Assembly: GCF_007748035.1 (NCBI RefSeq)
Contig: NZ_CP036278.1
Location: forward strand, 868,001-932,000
Direction: 5' to 3'
Length of the DNA: 64,000 bases
DNA from: Aeoliella mucimassa
Lineage (GTDB): Bacteria > Planctomycetota > Planctomycetia > Pirellulales > Lacipirellulaceae
Shown here one piece after another: positions 33,747-42,494 of this stretch; within the stretch, counting starts at the first letter, position 1; every line of letters starts with the position of its first letter. The position numbers were made by a program, and so were the translations under genes. Under the pieces are notes generated by a model. That model was given only the letters and a program-made list of their open reading frames with translations, did not search any database and was not told where the DNA came from.

Positions 33747-35960
33747 TTAGTCTTCCAGGTCGATGAGCCGCAGCTCGCCATGGTTCACCCAGGCATCCCC
33801 TTCCTTGTACGATACGCCGGTGTAGCTATCCATCACCTTGAGGATATCGAGGAGCTGATCGAACTGACCTTTGAACAGGCCAACGGTCATCACCACGTTA
33901 CTACCATCTTCGCCAGCTTGCTCGACCACCATCTGGATACCGTAGTCGATCCAAGGCTTCGACAGATCGATCGCCTTGGCAAAGCTAAAGTAACCCGCCG
34001 AGGCGAGTGGGCGATCGAACTCGGCCGCGGGGCCTTCGAGTTCCGGCTTCGAACCATCGAGCAGCTTCTCGGTCAATTCAGGCAGTACGCTCAGCACAAG
34101 CACCGAGTCGCTGAGACCCGCGTTCGGAGCGACTCGCTCGTTGGCTCCCAAAGTAGCCAGCTGATTGTACGAGTAGATGGTTCCGGTCGAGGTCGACTTG
34201 CTGTCGGGGGCCGGAAGTACAAACGGAGGAACTTCTTCGGGGTTTGCTTCGTGAGCCTTGTCGATGATCGTCTGGATGACATCGAAGTAGATCTTCGCAC
34301 CAGACTTCACCGCATCCGAGTCGCTCACGCCCGACACAATGGCCAGGGTCGGCATCGGCAGCTCACTTTGGGCGGGCGACATGAAGTCGCACCATTCCTT
34401 GTCGGCAATCGAGGCATCCAGCACTAAGGCACTCTGGCCATCGGCAAAGCCGGGAATCAGGTAGTTGCGATTCGCTTCGTCCAGTTTCGCCAGCAGTGGC
34501 ATCACTTCGTCGCGAACCGTTTTGTACTCGTCCCATTCTTCCTCCGAGGCTTTCTCTTCGGCAATGGCTTCGAAGTGACCCAGGCCACGCAGGAAGTAGT
34601 TGACGAACTTTTCGTAGCCTTCCGGCGATTGCTTGCCGCGGGTGACGAACCAGCCAAGCGAGTCGCTGCCGAGGTGATCGAGCAGCGTGAGCTTTTGGGT
34701 GCCATCGACGGTCGCGGGCATTTCGCCCCAGTTGTAAGTGTAGCTTTCGATGCCACGGTCGGTCATGAACGACACACCAGCCACTGCGCCCGGCTCGGGC
34801 AGGTAGTCGATGATGTCGTCGAACAGATCCGACAGGTCTTTGTCGATGGCTTTCATGCGATCTTCATCGACACCAACCATCGAGATCAGACCGCTGGCCA
34901 TGACCTTCATATCGCCGAACGAAAGTTCTTGCGATGCGAGCGACTGCATGAAGTATTCGCTGGCGTAGCCAATCGTGGTAATTTGCTCGTCGGCGTGCTT
35001 GTTGAGCGTACTGAACGCTTCGGAATCGACCAGCAGTTCGCTTTCGCCGAGGTGCTCGAACATTTCGATCGAATCGGTCACCGCGAACACCACGAATTCT
35101 TCGACGATCCCCGCAGTAAGAACCAGGGTCTTGCCCTCGACCACTTCGCGAAGCTCTTCGTAGAACTCTGGTGCGTCGGCCATATCCCGTTCGATCTCGT
35201 CCCAAGGAAGCTGCTCGCCGGTGATGGTGAGAATCAGCATCTCATGACCATTCACCTGGCGACGTTCCAGTTGTTCGGCCACCCAGGCGGGGATCTCCGA
35301 CTCCTGTTCCATGGCCTGACGCAAACGGGTTGCGGCCAGGTCGAGCATCTTCACCGCCCGTTCGCGATCTTGGATGCGGAAGCCCATGACCACGGTTGGT
35401 ACGTCAAGATCGTCCTCGTACTCGTCGAGCAGCTCAGTGAGCTTCTCTTGCAGCACTTCGTCCATATCTTCGGCACGCTCGGTGCCATACTCACGCAGCG
35501 ATTGGAACTGCGCCCGCGAGACTTCGGAGTTCATCTGCATGGCGACGTCGATCAGCGAAGCGAGCGACTCGTCGCCGTAGACGAAGACTTCGTCCGACAG
35601 CATTTCGGTCACCAGGGCGTAAACATCTTGCCCTTCGTCGCTATCGAACCACTTCTTGAACTTCACCACCTCGGGTTCGGTGGGGTACTGCCATTGGGTC
35701 TGTGCTTGCATCCAGCCCATCTGCACGAGCGGAATGCTCATCAGCTTCTTCCAGGCATTCGACTGGGTAATCACTTCGATTTGCTGGCGATTCTTTACCC
35801 ATGCGGCGTAAAACGCGGCGTCCTGCGGCACTCCGTTGAGCGACTGGGCGTGGTCCCTCATGTCGGCAGCACTTGCTGTCGATCCGCTCAGGGCGGGTGC
35901 CAAGGCCATGGCCAGCGCGGCCATCGGCAAGATGAAGTAGCGAGAAATGGAACGCATCAT
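33747..35960 (-). CDS. Large secreted protein of unknown function
   Basis: 737 residues from ATG 35960 (MMRSISRYFILPMAALAMALAPALSG, a signal peptide; cleavage likely near SAAD). The remainder is helical and acidic with many Glu/Asp/Gln, and sections such as LEVVEGKTLVLTAGIVEEFVVFAVTDSI. I recognise no known domain. Its length and signal suggest an envelope or secreted protein of planctomycetes. It is downstream of no shared promoter that I can see, and ends in a strong intrinsic terminator at 33675-33709. It sits between fhcA and fhcB but on sequence has no obvious C1 role. Confidence 0.65.
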   Translation of the reverse strand: MMRSISRYFILPMAALAMALAPALSGSTASAADMRDHAQSLNGVPQDAAFYAAWVKNRQQIEVITQSNAWKKLMSIPLVQMGWMQAQTQWQYPTEPEVVKFKKWFDSDEGQDVYALVTEMLSDEVFVYGDESLASLIDVAMQMNSEVSRAQFQSLREYGTERAEDMDEVLQEKLTELLDEYEDDLDVPTVVMGFRIQDRERAVKMLDLAATRLRQAMEQESEIPAWVAEQLERRQVNGHEMLILTITGEQLPWDEIERDMADAPEFYEELREVVEGKTLVLTAGIVEEFVVFAVTDSIEMFEHLGESELLVDSEAFSTLNKHADEQITTIGYASEYFMQSLASQELSFGDMKVMASGLISMVGVDEDRMKAIDKDLSDLFDDIIDYLPEPGAVAGVSFMTDRGIESYTYNWGEMPATVDGTQKLTLLDHLGSDSLGWFVTRGKQSPEGYEKFVNYFLRGLGHFEAIAEEKASEEEWDEYKTVRDEVMPLLAKLDEANRNYLIPGFADGQSALVLDASIADKEWCDFMSPAQSELPMPTLAIVSGVSDSDAVKSGAKIYFDVIQTIIDKAHEANPEEVPPFVLPAPDSKSTSTGTIYSYNQLATLGANERVAPNAGLSDSVLVLSVLPELTEKLLDGSKPELEGPAAEFDRPLASAGYFSFAKAIDLSKPWIDYGIQMVVEQAGEDGSNVVMTVGLFKGQFDQLLDILKVMDSYTGVSYKEGDAWVNHGELRLIDLED

Positions 35961-36290
35961 GATATCTCCGTTGCAAAGCTTCGTGGGATGGTCGTTTCCG
36001 GCCGCACTGATCCGGGGACCAGTATTTGCGAGCGTGTTGTTGTAAAATGGAACGACCACGAAGTCGAGCTGGGGCCGCGTTTGGCGGTCCTCGACCGGGC
36101 ATCCCCCCTTAAAAAAGCGGTATAGGACTCAGGACTATACCTTCTGTTTCGCCGGGCAGGTTTCAAACTTGTGCCGGAGCAGGGCAGAAAATGATATAAA
36201 AGGGGGGCGGTTTCGCCGATTCAGGGGAATTCCCCCCTCGATTGTCCTTGGTTCTTGCCTCGTCCACCCAAAAAAGGAGCCTTTTTCCCG

Positions 36291-36767
36291 ATGAGTACTC
36301 GATATCTGACCGCCACTCTCGCTGCGGGGTGTCTGCTGGCGACCATCGTTTTGGCCCAAGACCAATCCGATTCGACCGCGACTTCCGAACCAGCATCGAG
36401 CGAATCTGCCCAGGCCGACGCTTCCGAGCCGACTGCTGAGGCCAAAACGCCCGAGAAGAAAGAGTCGATGGTCCGACATCTGGTACTCCTCAAATTCAAG
36501 GCAAATGCTACCGACAAACAGATTGCCACGGTCGAAAAGGCCTTTGCTGGGCTGTCGACCAAGATCGACCTGGTCGAGGACCTGGAGTGGGGTACCGATA
36601 ACAGCCCCGAAGGCCTGGCCCAAGGCTTTACCCATTGCTTTATGCTGACCTTCAAGAGCGCGAAGGACCGCGATGCCTACCTTCCGCATCCGGCCCATAA
36701 GGAGTTTGTCGAGGTGCTGAAGCCCCATTTGGACGAAGCCCTGGTGATCGACTACTCGCCGAAGTAA
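36291..36767 (+). CDS. Secreted Dabb-domain (stress-response alpha/beta barrel) protein
   Basis: 158 residues from ATG 36291, 7 bases after AAAGGAGCC. Signal peptide MSTRYLTATLAAGCLLATIVLAQ is followed by an acidic Ser/Glu/Ala-rich linker to about residue 60. The Dabb domain starts VRHLVLLKFKANATDKQIATVEKAFAGL and ends HPAHKEFVEVLKPHLDEALVIDY. Dabb proteins are dimeric ferredoxin-like folds with unclear activity. It is transcribed convergently with fhcB, whose stop is 37 bp away. Confidence 0.85.
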   Translation: MSTRYLTATLAAGCLLATIVLAQDQSDSTATSEPASSESAQADASEPTAEAKTPEKKESMVRHLVLLKFKANATDKQIATVEKAFAGLSTKIDLVEDLEWGTDNSPEGLAQGFTHCFMLTFKSAKDRDAYLPHPAHKEFVEVLKPHLDEALVIDYSPK

Positions 36768-36803
36768 TCATGCCCCCCCCATGTGGGGTGCAATCTCCGC
36801 GGC

Positions 36804-38075
36804 TTAGCTTCTCGCGGCCAGATTGGTAGCAATCGCCCGCAGCACCGCCTCGCACGTTGGCGAATCGGTGTCCCACGCTGCTCGCAGCGGTAGCATCATG
36901 CCATCGCTGCGCTGGGTGGTTCCTGCACATTCGACTCCCGGGCGGGCGACGCGTATCGCCACCTCGGCTGCCTTGAGCGTTGCCGTCGGCTGCCAGTCGA
37001 GTGCTATCATTGGCAGCGCAGCAAGCGCTTCGGCCGCAGAACTATCGAGTTGCGATGGCAAGTCGCTAGCCACCACGAGCACCGTGTCGGCCTCACCGCG
37101 GGCGAGCATTCGTCGGGTAGTCCATTCGTCCGGCCCGAAACTCGGCACCCGCTGGGCGAAGTTCACCGCGAGCGGAAATCCAGTTTGCCAGGCCAGCACG
37201 CTGGCGGCACCGCTGCTGTTGCCTGCGCTTCCAGCGGGTAATGCGACCCACCTTGTTGTCGCGGTGAGTTCGGCGACGAGCCGAGCGACCTCGATCACCG
37301 ATTCGCGACTAGCCCCCAGTTCTCCCGCATGCACCACCGCGCCGTAGCGGGCGGACTTCATCTGGTTCGCGAGGTCTTGCCAAACGTCGAGCGAGACCCC
37401 GGTTTGCTCGACGACAGCCTCGGCGTCGAGTTCGACCCCACTTACGATCGCGCGGAGCACCAGCAGCGATTCGAACGAGGAGTTCGGCTTGATCAGAATG
37501 GCGTGGCTGGCCTTCTCCGATTCTTCACACAACTCGCTCCCCACCCACACGAGTGTTCGTTGTTCGGGCGTGTCGATCCAGGGACTCGTGCACTTGTCGA
37601 GATAGCGTTCGTGATACCGCGGGTGGGTTGCGGTGAGATTCGCCTGCCAGACGACTACCATGTCGGCCCGCTGCGCGACCTCGCCAATCGTTGCGGTCAC
37701 TGCTCCGGCGGTTTGCAGTGCGAGCATCGCGGCCGCATCGCCGGCCGATGTGGTCCAGTCAATGCAAGCTCCCAATGCATCAGCTAGCGCCGTGGCTTCG
37801 CGAATCGCCTCGATGGTTGCCTGCTTGAGCCCAGTAACCAGCGGCAGCTTCGCTTCGTCGAGCAGTTGAGCCGCGTGATGCACGGCTTGCTCTAACGTTG
37901 CGGGCTGTCCGCGAATCGTCGCCGGCGGCAGAGTGTCGCCCTCCGTGGCAAACCATCGCTGGCCCAGTTCGCAGGCGTTATCCGTACGCATGACGTGCGC
38001 CTGCGTGTCGATCTGCAGTTGAATATCGTCGCAGGTCGAACCACACGCGGTACAAGTTGTAAGTGTGTTAGCCAT
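36804..38075 (-). CDS. fhcB: Formylmethanofuran dehydrogenase subunit B / FhcB
   Basis: 423 residues from ATG 38075 (MANTLTTCTACGSTCDDIQLQ). The cysteine cluster CTACGSTC followed by DNACELG matches the FmdB/FwdB/FhcB N-terminus. The molybdopterin-like fold segments QRADMVVVWQANLTATHPRYHERYLDKC and VLVVASDLPSQLDSS follow. In bacteria the protein has no proven dehydrogenase activity and works in the formyl-transferase/hydrolase complex. A 12-codon longer start (38111) is less likely. Same strand as fhcA, separated by the large secreted protein gene and the Dabb gene on the other strand. Confidence 0.82.
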   Translation of the reverse strand: MANTLTTCTACGSTCDDIQLQIDTQAHVMRTDNACELGQRWFATEGDTLPPATIRGQPATLEQAVHHAAQLLDEAKLPLVTGLKQATIEAIREATALADALGACIDWTTSAGDAAAMLALQTAGAVTATIGEVAQRADMVVVWQANLTATHPRYHERYLDKCTSPWIDTPEQRTLVWVGSELCEESEKASHAILIKPNSSFESLLVLRAIVSGVELDAEAVVEQTGVSLDVWQDLANQMKSARYGAVVHAGELGASRESVIEVARLVAELTATTRWVALPAGSAGNSSGAASVLAWQTGFPLAVNFAQRVPSFGPDEWTTRRMLARGEADTVLVVASDLPSQLDSSAAEALAALPMIALDWQPTATLKAAEVAIRVARPGVECAGTTQRSDGMMLPLRAAWDTDSPTCEAVLRAIATNLAARS

Positions 38076-38458
38076 GCTAAATAGTTTAGCCAAACGGAGT
38101 TGCGCAGCCATGGTGCGCGATCCGCACTAACGGGGGGGGAACGTATGCCAGTTGCTCGCTGTGTTTTTCCATGCTAGCACGCTTGCCCGAGTTGTGGTCG
38201 CAGCGTAGTGGAGCAACGGATTTGCTTTTGGATAAATGGGTGCGAATATTTTCTTTTCTGGGAACAAAAATATGGACCTTCGTACAAATCTGGTAAGCTG
38301 ATGGTGCGCTCGCGCTGCTCAAGCAACGTTCGATTTAGAACAAACTCCAGGCGTACGATGACCAACGTTCGGTTGCGTGAGTGGCAAACCCCGTATCGGC
38401 GACGAGGCCATTTGCTCGTGGCAGGCGGCTCGTTGCAAAAACCGTCTTGGAGTATCTG
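38076..38458. other. Divergent intergenic region between fhcB and the RRM gene
   Basis: About 380 bp, A+T-richer in its middle (CGAATATTTTCTTTTCTGGG). It must contain promoters for both genes. The long leader before the RRM gene would suit cold-shock type control, but I see no proven element. No RNA gene recognised. Confidence 0.35.
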
Positions 38459-38749
38459 ATGAAGATTTACGTCGGCAACCTTTCCTACAGCACGACGCAG
38501 GCCACGCTCGAAGAACACTTCGGCAATTATGGCCAAGTGGAAGAAGTGGCTATCATTAACGATCGCGAAACAGGCCGCCCGCGCGGCTTTGCCTTTGTAA
38601 CCATGGCTAACCATGACGAAGGCTCACAAGCCATCGAGGCGATGAACGGCGCCGAGCTGGATGGACGCACGCTTACGGTCAACGAAGCACGCCCGAAACC
38701 AGCCGGACCTCGCCGGGGTGGTGGGGGAGGAGGCGGTGGTCGCTGGTAG
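38459..38749 (+). CDS. RNA-binding protein with one RRM domain and Gly-rich tail
   Basis: 96 residues from ATG 38459. RNP2 is IYVGNL (residues 3-8), RNP1 is RGFAFVTM (about residues 43-50). The tail [14 protein letters not shown] is Gly/Arg-rich. This layout is that of the bacterial glycine-rich RRM proteins (cyanobacterial Rbp-like) found in planctomycetes; they bind RNA and are often cold-induced. The start follows a TTGGAG purine run. A hairpin at 38761-38790 follows the stop. Confidence 0.92.
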   Translation: MKIYVGNLSYSTTQATLEEHFGNYGQVEEVAIINDRETGRPRGFAFVTMANHDEGSQAIEAMNGAELDGRTLTVNEARPKPAGPRRGGGGGGGGRW

Positions 38750-38760
38750 ACCACTGCTAA

Positions 38761-38790
38761 CCCCAAGTGCGTAGATTGCCCAACTTGGGG
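38761..38790 (+). terminator. Hairpin after the RRM gene, weak terminator candidate
   Basis: CCCCAAGT at 38761-38768 pairs with ACTTGGGG at 38783-38790 (14-base loop). It is followed by AAATAGATT rather than a T-run, so factor-independent termination is uncertain. Confidence 0.4.
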
Positions 38791-38864
38791 AAATAGATTG
38801 CCGATCGCGTCATGCCGCACCCGATGGGGGTAGAAAGCGGCGTCGCATTAACCGCGCAAAACGC

Positions 38865-38870
38865 TATAAT
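38865..38870 (+). promoter_or_regulatory. Perfect TATAAT -10 element upstream of glucan phosphorylase
   Basis: TATAAT at 38865-38870, 95 bp upstream of the chosen start at 38965. A -35 hexamer at the right distance (GTCGCA near 38842) is a poor match, so it may need an activator. Confidence 0.45.
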
Positions 38871-38964
38871 GCGGCGTTTAGTGGCGGGAGATGTGCGCAC
38901 CTCGTGCGTGCTCCGAGCATCACATGCAGGCTACGTAAGTACCTTTAAGGATAATGAGACAGTC

Positions 38965-41160
38965 ATGAGTCAAGTCGACGATGCCTCTACGGCGGCCATG
39001 GAACGGGTAAACTGGACGGAAACATCGCCACAGACCCTCTACAACAAACTACAAACCCTGGCGGGCAACCTTTGGTGGAGCTGGCACCCGGAAGTGCTGA
39101 GCCTGTTCCGCGATCTCGACCCCGTCCGCTGGCGGCAGTTGGATCACAACCCCATCGCCTTGCTGGCAGAGATGTCGCCGGAAGTGGTGGCCAAACGGGC
39201 CGGCGAAATGGTGATGTACACTCGCATCAACCAAGCGCATCGCCGGTTGAAAGACTACCTGGACGACATGCACTCCACCTGGGGTGGTCAGAATGCTGGG
39301 GTCCTCGGCTCGAAGCCAGTCGCCTACTTCTCGGCCGAGTTCGGTATTCACGAATCGGTACCTATTTACTCCGGTGGTCTCGGCGTGTTGTCCGGCGACC
39401 ATATCAAGAGTGCTAGCGGCTTGGGCGTTCCCCTCGTGGCCATTGGTTTGTTCTACGACCAAGGTTACTTCAAGCAGCACCTCGATAGCGATGGCTATCA
39501 GCAGCAGGAGTACCTGAACACGAAGGTCGAAAACCTGCCGATGGAAGCGGCCACCGGCCCCGATGGCAAGCCGATTACCGTGTCGATCGATACCCGCGAT
39601 GGTCGTTTGCTGGCCAAGGTGTGGTTGATGCACGTCGGTCGTGTTCGCCTGTACTTGCTCGACTGCGACGTCGAAGGCAACAGCCCGCAGGATCGCGAAC
39701 TGACCGCCCGCCTGTATGGTGGTGATCGTCGCACCCGTATCCGTCAGGAACTCGTGCTTGGCGTCGGTGGGGTGAAGGCCCTGCGTTCGTTGGGCATCAC
39801 ACCTGGTTGCTTCCACTTGAACGAAGGCCACAGCGCGTTTGCTCCGCTGGAAGTCATTCGCGCTCGCATGGAAGAAGATGGGCTGGGCTTCGACGACGCA
39901 CTGCGTGAAGTCGCCCAGCACACCGTGTTCACCACGCACACCCCGGTTCCCGCTGGCCACGACCGCTTCGATCCGGGCCTGGTGGAAGAGCACCTTGGCC
40001 CGCTTCGCGACCAGCTCGGTATTTCGCACGAGCAGCTCATGGGGCTCGGCCGCGTGGAACCACAGAACGAGCACGAGTCGTTCTGCATGACCGTGATCGG
40101 CCTCAAGCTTTCGCGTCGGGCGAATGCGGTAAGCTCGCTGCACGGCTATGTTTCGCGTCGCATGTGGGCCCACCTGTGGCCCTGGCGCGTTGAGGAAGAG
40201 ATTCCGATCGGCCACATCACCAACGGCGTGCACGTGCCGAGCTGGATTGCTCATCCCATGCAGCAATTGTTCGAGCGCCAACTCGGTGCTTCGTGGCGTT
40301 TGCAGCTCGAGGAGCCCTCGGTCTGGGGTAAGGTTTACGCGATCGATCCAGGCGAGTTGTGGGAAACCCACCACGCGCTGAAGAGCCGCTTGCTCGAGTT
40401 CGTTCGTCGCCGGTTGAGCCGTCAGTGCCGTCGCCGCAACGAGGACGAAGCCTCGATCGAAGCCGCCCGTTCGGCGCTCGATCCGAGTGCGTTGACCATC
40501 GGCTTTGCTCGCCGGTTTGCGACCTACAAGCGGGCGGACCTGTTCCTCCGCAAGTTGGACGAAATCGCCGAATTGATCAACGATCCCCAGCGCCCGGTGC
40601 AGTTCATCTTCAGCGGTAAGGCTCACCCCGCCGACGAAGGTGGTAAGAGCTTCATCAAGAAGATCGCCAACCTGCGTCGCGATCCGCGGTTCGCGGGTCG
40701 GGTAGTGTTTATTGAAGACTACGACATCAACGTCGCCCGTCACTTGGTGCAGGGTGTCGATGTTTGGTTGAATAACCCCCGCCGTCCGCTCGAAGCCTCT
40801 GGCACCAGCGGTATGAAGGTGGTGCTCAACGGTGGTCTGAACTGCTCGATCCTCGACGGTTGGTGGGCCGAGGCCTTCAACGGCCGCAATGGTTTTGCCA
40901 TTGGCAACGGAACGCAGCACGTCGACGATGGCATTACCGACGAACGCGACGCCGAAAACCTGTTTAGGGTGCTTTCGGAAGAGGTGGTTCCAACGTTCTA
41001 CCATCGCGATGCCGATGGACTGCCGAGCCAGTGGATTCAGATGATGATCGAATCGATCGCCACTTTGGCTTCTCGGTTTAGCTCGCACCGCATGGTGGTC
41101 GACTACGTTCGCCACTCCTACGTGCCCGCTGCTGGTGGTCTCAGTAGCCAAATGCCGTAA
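38965..41160 (+). CDS. glgP: Alpha-glucan phosphorylase (GT35 family)
   Basis: 731 residues from ATG 38965 (MSQVDDASTAAMERVNW); the frame is open further upstream but the start is best here. Phosphorolysis of alpha-1,4-glucans to glucose 1-phosphate. The N-terminal DUF3417 part has NLWWSWHPEVLSLFRDLDP. The active site has AYFSAEFGIHESVPIYSGGLGVLSGDH, FHLNEGHSAF and, near the C-terminus, GTSGMKVVLNGGLNCSILDGWW, which carries the PLP lysine. The gene is single, and it ends in a strong hairpin at 41190-41224. Confidence 0.94.
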   Translation: MSQVDDASTAAMERVNWTETSPQTLYNKLQTLAGNLWWSWHPEVLSLFRDLDPVRWRQLDHNPIALLAEMSPEVVAKRAGEMVMYTRINQAHRRLKDYLDDMHSTWGGQNAGVLGSKPVAYFSAEFGIHESVPIYSGGLGVLSGDHIKSASGLGVPLVAIGLFYDQGYFKQHLDSDGYQQQEYLNTKVENLPMEAATGPDGKPITVSIDTRDGRLLAKVWLMHVGRVRLYLLDCDVEGNSPQDRELTARLYGGDRRTRIRQELVLGVGGVKALRSLGITPGCFHLNEGHSAFAPLEVIRARMEEDGLGFDDALREVAQHTVFTTHTPVPAGHDRFDPGLVEEHLGPLRDQLGISHEQLMGLGRVEPQNEHESFCMTVIGLKLSRRANAVSSLHGYVSRRMWAHLWPWRVEEEIPIGHITNGVHVPSWIAHPMQQLFERQLGASWRLQLEEPSVWGKVYAIDPGELWETHHALKSRLLEFVRRRLSRQCRRRNEDEASIEAARSALDPSALTIGFARRFATYKRADLFLRKLDEIAELINDPQRPVQFIFSGKAHPADEGGKSFIKKIANLRRDPRFAGRVVFIEDYDINVARHLVQGVDVWLNNPRRPLEASGTSGMKVVLNGGLNCSILDGWWAEAFNGRNGFAIGNGTQHVDDGITDERDAENLFRVLSEEVVPTFYHRDADGLPSQWIQMMIESIATLASRFSSHRMVVDYVRHSYVPAAGGLSSQMP

Positions 41161-41189
41161 GACGCATTTGGCCGACAAGCAAAGCAATC

Positions 41190-41224
41190 ACGAGCCGCCG
41201 AGGCAACCTGTTTCGGCGGCTCGT
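41190..41224 (+). terminator. Intrinsic-type hairpin after glucan phosphorylase
   Basis: ACGAGCCGCCGA at 41190-41201 pairs perfectly with TCGGCGGCTCGT at 41213-41224 (12 bp, 11-base loop), followed by TTTG. The T tract is short. Confidence 0.65.
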
Positions 41225-41329
41225 TTGCTGCGCGGGGCTAAGGCGTTTTCAAAGGTGCAATTCCGATGATTGGGTTAGCAACCGCGGGCTAAACGGCCGC
41301 CACGGTGGCACATGGATTTGCCCCTTGCC

Positions 41330-41758
41330 CTAGTCGGGCAGTTGCATCCGCCCTTGCTCGTCGAGTTCCACAAACGGATTGTGAGCGACTTCCCACAGAT
41401 GGCCATCCGGGTCGGCAAAGTACCCTGAGTAGCCTCCCCAGAACACCTTTTGGGGAGCTTTCACGGCCGACGCACCGCACTCCACCGCATGGGCGAACGC
41501 CGCATCTACGTCCGCTTCGCTGGCGAAGTTCATCGCCATTGCAACGCCGTCGAAGCCGGCTCCATCGTTCGCAACGGTCGCGTCGTCGGCCAGGGCTTGG
41601 CGATCATACAAGCCAAGCACCGCGGTGCCGGAGTGAAAGAAGACCACGCTATCATTCGACGAAGACGAAGCCCGCCAGCCAAGTTTCTCGTAAAACGCCT
41701 TCGACTCGGCAATGTCGGCCACGCCGAGCGTGATCATCGATAGTCGTGCTGCATTCAT
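41330..41758 (-). CDS. VOC-family (glyoxalase-like) protein
   Basis: 142 residues. VOC fold with beta-alpha-beta-beta-beta modules: MITLGVADIAESKAFYEKLGWRA and, later, VFWGGYSGYFADPDGHLWEVAHN, where a metal-binding Glu and other residues sit. VOC members include glyoxalase I, dioxygenases and resistance proteins; the substrate is unknown. It is the last gene of a three-gene minus-strand operon with endonuclease V and a glycosyltransferase, with gaps of two bases each. Confidence 0.85.
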   Translation of the reverse strand: MNAARLSMITLGVADIAESKAFYEKLGWRASSSSNDSVVFFHSGTAVLGLYDRQALADDATVANDGAGFDGVAMAMNFASEADVDAAFAHAVECGASAVKAPQKVFWGGYSGYFADPDGHLWEVAHNPFVELDEQGRMQLPD

Positions 41759-41760
41759 CT

Positions 41761-42492
41761 TTAAGTCCTTTTGGATTGTCGCTTCCAGTCACGTTGAAGT
41801 TCGTCGAGCGTTTTGCCCGCGGCGCATTGGTGGGCGCGGCGGGTTGGTTCCGGCAGTCGGTAGCCATCGCAGCAGTGGAGCACATGGTCGATCGCGGTCG
41901 GGGTGTCCATGCGATGGCCGGCCGAGATGTACAGCGGCTTCACGCGGTCGCGGGTGCGTACCACCGCGCCGATGATTTCGCTGGGGCTCACCGAGAGGTC
42001 GACCAGGTCGGTGTAGCCACCGGCCGGATCGGCTGGTTCGTCGTGCGTGCCGATGAAGCGCGTCTTCGCACAACCGATGGTCGCCAGGTTCAGCACGATG
42101 CCCAGATGCGAGGCAAGCCCTAATCGCCGTGGGTGGGCGTAGCCCTGGCCATCCACTAGCACCAGGTCGGGCTTATGCACAAGCTTCGCAAAGGCCAGGA
42201 GCAGCACCGGCACTTCGCGAAACGACAGCAGTCCAGGCACGTAGGGAAAAGGCGATGGCATTTCGGCCGTCGCGACTTCGAGTGGTTCGAGAGTCTCGTA
42301 GTCGAACACGACGACCGCGGCCCGCGAAGTCGCCTCGCGCCATGGGCCACGGCTCACACTCACGTCGACCCCTGCAACGAGTTTCGGCAATCGGCTCGCA
42401 GGTCGGAGCACGACCCGCTTGCGGAGTTTGTTCTGCAGAGCACGAGCTTGCTGGGGGGTAAGGTCCCACGGGTGCTCGAGGTTCGGCTTCAT
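41761..42492 (-). CDS. nfi: Endonuclease V (deoxyinosine 3' endonuclease)
   Basis: 243 residues. Cuts DNA or RNA next to deaminated bases (inosine, uracil). Characteristic segments are LVAGVDVSVSRG (first acidic metal ligand), VPVLLLAFAKLVHKPDLVLVDGQGYAHPRRLGLASHLGI (with the family's DGQGxAHPRxxGLASH), and the C-terminal SAGHRMDTPTA. Length is slightly above E. coli Nfi. It lies 2 bp after the glycosyltransferase stop and 2 bp before the VOC start, all on the minus strand. Confidence 0.93.
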   Translation of the reverse strand: MKPNLEHPWDLTPQQARALQNKLRKRVVLRPASRLPKLVAGVDVSVSRGPWREATSRAAVVVFDYETLEPLEVATAEMPSPFPYVPGLLSFREVPVLLLAFAKLVHKPDLVLVDGQGYAHPRRLGLASHLGIVLNLATIGCAKTRFIGTHDEPADPAGGYTDLVDLSVSPSEIIGAVVRTRDRVKPLYISAGHRMDTPTAIDHVLHCCDGYRLPEPTRRAHQCAAGKTLDELQRDWKRQSKRT

Positions 42493-42494
42493 GG

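Noticed and set aside
34575-36125. 516-residue plus-strand frame opposite the 737-residue secreted protein gene
   Set aside because: Antisense shadow with no signal or motif; the minus frame has a signal peptide, a start and a terminator.
39049-41187. 712-residue minus-strand frame antisense to the glucan phosphorylase gene
   Set aside because: Long open frames opposite GC-rich genes are expected; its composition (His/Val/Asp/Gln-rich, no motifs) is typical of antisense shadow, and the plus-strand gene is unambiguous.
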